Shown: positions 30,001 to 31,365 of the stretch, one piece after another
Numbering within the stretch: position 1 is the first letter of the stretch
How the letters are laid out: each line of letters begins with the position of its first letter
Source: an uncultured Oscillospiraceae bacterium
Lineage (GTDB): Bacteria > Bacillota > Clostridia > Oscillospirales > Acutalibacteraceae
Direction of reading: 5' to 3'
DNA: 31,365 nt
Assembly: GCA_900547105.1 (NCBI GenBank)
Contig: URFL01000017.1
Location: 1 to 31,365, forward strand
The notes under the pieces: generated by a model
What the model was told of the DNA's origin: nothing
Database searches by the model: none
What the model saw: only the letters and a program-made list of their open reading frames with translations
Position numbers and translations under genes: made by a program

Positions 30001-30575
30001 CCGCCGTGGCTATACTCGGTGGTGTGGTTGTCGGCGACAGATCCGCCGTACATATAAAAGGTTGCCGCCTCGCTATTGCACACACCCGCGCCAGCACTTT
30101 TCATCGTGTTGCCGCAAACGGTGCCGCCATACATGATAACGGTACCGCGGTTGAGAAGACCTCTGCCGATGTTGCCAGTTTCATGGGTGATCTTACCGGC
30201 GTTGTCCCCGCAATCGGTAAGAGTAAAGGTTCTGTCGGCATTGACGATCATGGCGGACCCTCTGTCATAGGACGAGTCTGCCTTGCTGGTGACGGTCTTG
30301 CCGTTGAGGCAGAGCACCACGCCGCTGACAGGCTGAAAGGACTCGGCACACTCCACATCGTTTTTTAAGTAGTAGTAGCCGCTTTTTGTAATTTCACTCA
30401 GGTCGGAGACCCCTACCCATGTCACATTCGCGTTGTGGGTGTGCCCGTCAATAGAGGCGGTACCCCCGCACACGCAGTGATCCTGGTGTCCCGCGCCGAT
30501 GGCAAAGGCAGCAGCGGGCAGCACCCCTGCGGCCATGACCAGACTGAGCAGGACGGCAAACAACTTCTTCATCAT
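27045..30575 (-). CDS. Secreted beta-helix/Ig-like surface protein with wall-sorting signal
   Basis: This is a 1176-aa predicted adhesin. A signal peptide (1-25, ending AAAFA) follows GGGGGAATC and two adjacent ATGs. Residues about 80-470 are a right-handed beta-helix of about a dozen imperfect TMTGGxIxGNxAxxxGGGVxN coils, as in pectate-lyase-like and polymorphic surface proteins. Mixed beta modules follow: an MBG-like repeat near 715-780 (YDGQEHTG), a B-repeat-like module near 865-935 and an X2-like module near 937-1027. A His/Cys segment (HWHECSCGD, HEECSVCGAK, 1030-1090), a degenerate Asp/Thr/Gly linker (1105-1140) and a sorting signal end it: SPSTG (1141-1145), helix, RRRATR. No catalytic residues are recognisable; the ligand is unknown. 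A -10-like TATAAT (30727-30732) lies 150 nt upstream. Confidence 0.87.
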   Translation of the reverse strand: MMKKLFAVLLSLVMAAGVLPAAAFAIGAGHQDHCVCGGTASIDGHTHNANVTWVGVSDLSEITKSGYYYLKNDVECAESFQPVSGVVLCLNGKTVTSKADSSYDRGSAMIVNADRTFTLTDCGDNAGKITHETGNIGRGLLNRGTVIMYGGTVCGNTMKSAGAGVCNSEAATFYMYGGSVADNHTTEYSHGGGVYNRGTFTMTGGSITGNDATGSGGGMYNYRGTVTLSGTAAIRNNSTDPENRSASGGGVDNYLGTLIMTGGEISGNTSNCGGGVSNAAAAGSSAETTSSSFTMTGGTIFGNEASAVGGGVFNSADKEATATFTMSGKAVVRDNQAKNGGGICISGGGATMTLSESAEVKDNTATSTDLTAADGGGVYFSGSSYSGYPVFHQNGGTITGNTARRGGGIYVNYGKWNATSGSITGNTADYGGGVHMSGSDTITLGGAVTVTGNKTATDSKNNNLYLVLSTFRVAAADLTDGAKIGVTAPLGATYPITLTDSAVTRNYFVSDDAAYETAIDETGYVVLRVKTEQTYTVKIHLPTDGSASSTATSGALEQTVKAGSNDYQLVSLQADSTHYFSNEDIKTIDAMLDGTGLYVATVSESANIKITGTPTEDVEITVVTTAKEQQSAPNRLVGEAPSEEGGKGYITGTSGDMEYRKLGTEQWTDCSHLYYQEVDAGYTYEVRYKASLKKLESPISRVTVPVYIAVVKVSDPTPHSYIYDGQEHTGIALGADYVVASGTNTATEAGSYVVHIQPADGKQWEDGTTTAKEFGWSIAKADQDAPAGLAGVKPTVAGASDGTITGVTSAMEYRQAGAAAWTSCTGTTITGLAAGSYEVRYKETANYNAGKAFAVTVPNGDAPVYVLTVLGGTGSGSYESQTTVTITANAPAAGKVFDKWVIRSGDAAIADTGSATTTVTTKAVSATIEATYKDSDPAYRIVEGADSTWTPKDDGTLTFRANGDVTKLTGIKVDGVTVPADQYTVGADLTMVTLKNEYLAALTAGKHTLTVVYSDGECSANFEIQADASHTHQYGTEWKYDETNHWHECSCGDTADKAAHTFVWKVDQAATAEATGLQHEECSVCGAKRNENSVIEKLTDDNSGSTDNTGAADATDQTGSADSTDHTGAADTTGNQGDAASPSTGEHSSLLLWITLLLISGGVLTGVRYARRRATR

Positions 30576-30835
30576 GATTCCCCCGATTATAGATTGTCCG
30601 CTTTTTTGTTCCTCCGGCAGCGGACACACCGAAAGAAAAATCGGCTGCAAACGCGGTAGTGATGCACACCGCCGCGCCGCCATCTTTTTCGCCCCTTTTC
30701 CACTTTTTTCGACTATATTCAGCGTTATTATATACCGATAATAAAGGCCAAAAAGTGCGATTTCGCGAAATGTATCTTTTTCGGCGCGAAATGCAGCCAA
30801 AAGCTCCCGCCCCGCCCTGCTTTACCGGTCAGCGA

Positions 30836-30869
30836 CAGAAAAGGCGGCTATCAAAAGATAGCCGCCTTT
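30836..30869 (-). terminator. Terminator of the Cys-rich surface protein gene
   Basis: AAAGGCGGCTATC and GATAGCCGCCTTT form a perfect 13-bp stem around AAAA. On the minus strand it exits into TTTTCT, just after the stop at 30875. The rest of the 300-nt gap to the adhesin start (30576-30835) holds only an A/T-rich promoter-like stretch at 30721-30750 and no supported gene. Confidence 0.88.
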
Positions 30870-30874
30870 GAGCG

Positions 30875-31365
30875 TTATGGGTTGTGCTTTTTCTTCTTGC
30901 CGAGCGCCACCGCGCCGGTCAGCACGCCGCCGCTGACAAACAGCAGGGCGAACCACAACAGCGAATGGCCGCTGTCTCCGGTTTGCGGCTGCGACGGTGC
31001 AACCGTCGGCTTTGTCGTCGTTGCCGTCGGCTTTGTCGGTTCCAACCGGGCAATCACGGTGTCTTGTTCGGTGATCGGCTGGGTACCCGCCTCGTCCGCA
31101 AAATAGGCGCCACACGCCGCACAATACCAGTATTCGATGTTGCCCTCGGCATCCTCGGTCGCCGCCTTGGCGGGAATATGCTGGAGATTTGTGTGATTGT
31201 CTGCGTCAAGCTCGCCGTATGACTCCCCGCACACCTCACACACCGCTTTCGCGGTGCAGGTAGCTTTGCCACCGGTGTGTAGGGAGAGCGCTTTGCCGCA
31301 CAGGTCACAATGGTGGTCATGGTCGGCATCGGTGCACTCGCTGAGCACATAACCGCAGGTATCAC
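30875..31365 (-). CDS. Cys-rich surface protein, C-terminal part, with QPQTG sorting signal
   Basis: Only the last 163 codons are inside; the frame is open to the right edge, so the gene is partial at its 5' end. The visible part has repeated Cys/His modules typical of clostridial surface proteins: DTCGYVL, DHHCDLCGKALSLH, CEVCGESYGELDADNH and EYWYCAACGAYF. A Thr/Pro/Lys linker (PTKPTATTTKPTVAP) leads to QPQTG, a hydrophobic helix (LLWFALLFVSGGVLTG) and GKKKKHNP. This is a complete wall-sorting signal of LPxTG type. The helix is nearly the same as that of the adjacent adhesin. A later GTG in frame at 31348 is not needed as a start. Confidence 0.85.
   Translation of the reverse strand, partial: DTCGYVLSECTDADHDHHCDLCGKALSLHTGGKATCTAKAVCEVCGESYGELDADNHTNLQHIPAKAATEDAEGNIEYWYCAACGAYFADEAGTQPITEQDTVIARLEPTKPTATTTKPTVAPSQPQTGDSGHSLLWFALLFVSGGVLTGAVALGKKKKHNP

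Noticed and set aside
29250..30250. Regularly spaced repeats that might suggest a CRISPR array
   Set aside because: The repeats are imperfect, in frame and encode beta-helix coils; there are no constant direct repeats with unique spacers.
27135..30368. A 1077-codon open frame on the plus strand opposite the adhesin gene
   Set aside because: It mirrors the GGN/ACC-rich beta-helix codons of the minus-strand gene, has no signal, motif or ribosome site, and crosses the repeat coils. The minus-strand product has a signal peptide and a sorting signal.

Overview
The window reads as a chromosomal segment of a spore-forming, Gram-positive, probably anaerobic Clostridia member, with Oscillospirales/Ruminococcaceae-like as the best guess. 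The evidence is a CotF-type spore coat protein, a SpoIID domain, a class B sortase with LPxTG-like substrates, rubrerythrin, a rhodanese-less ThiI, the rpmG-secE-nusG-rplKAJL order and an L10-type leader. GC content is in the high 50s per cent by eye. No phage, transposon, CRISPR array, rRNA or tRNA gene was seen. The taxonomic placement is inference.

Left part (1-9.8 kb). A leftward operon hisH-hisF-folP-folB-folK makes imidazole glycerol phosphate and the folate pterin branch. A WYL-domain regulator diverges from it. A convergent terminator separates this from a leftward MoxR ATPase-DUF58-transglutaminase operon, whose genes are joined by 4-nt overlaps. Diverging from moxR is a two-gene spore coat unit: a 57-aa Gln-rich protein and a CotF-like protein.

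Middle (9.9-13.8 kb). A classic translation/secretion cluster: rpmG, secE, nusG, rplK, rplA, then a strong internal promoter, an L10-type leader with attenuator, rplJ and rplL. L10 has an Ala/Glu/Pro-rich tail, and the spacers around rplK fold into hairpins.

Region 13.8-21.5 kb. A leftward operon from one good promoter encodes a cysteine desulfurase, a class B sortase, ThiI and an 1118-codon open frame. That frame joins a complete CinA, one membrane helix, a sortase-like domain that lacks the catalytic His and Cys, a Thr/Lys-rich linker and a SpoIID/LytB domain. It is the most unusual object in the window. If real, it puts an NMN-deamidase-type enzyme in the cytosol and a peptidoglycan-acting domain outside on one chain. 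A small lipoprotein gene follows.

Region 21.6-26.1 kb. An accessory set of rightward genes: a DUF4428-like zinc-finger protein, a 39-aa membrane microprotein, a small polytopic protein, a large polytopic protein with a C-terminal zinc ribbon, two tandem DUF4234 paralogues (the second with an N-terminal zinc ribbon and Pro/Gln tail) and a DUF2752 protein. Three promoters here share an upstream A-rich/TTGC block, 17-nt spacing and a TGAAMA element at one fixed position. Two of them have hairpins with compensating arm changes, suggesting co-regulation of a membrane-protein module of unknown function.

Right end (26.2-31.4 kb). Rubrerythrin with a 68-aa downstream protein, then two leftward secreted proteins: a 1176-aa beta-helix/Ig-like adhesin and a partial Cys-rich protein running off the edge. 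Both end in near-identical wall-sorting signals (SPSTG and QPQTG), so they are natural candidate substrates for a sortase such as the one at 18.8-20.3 kb.
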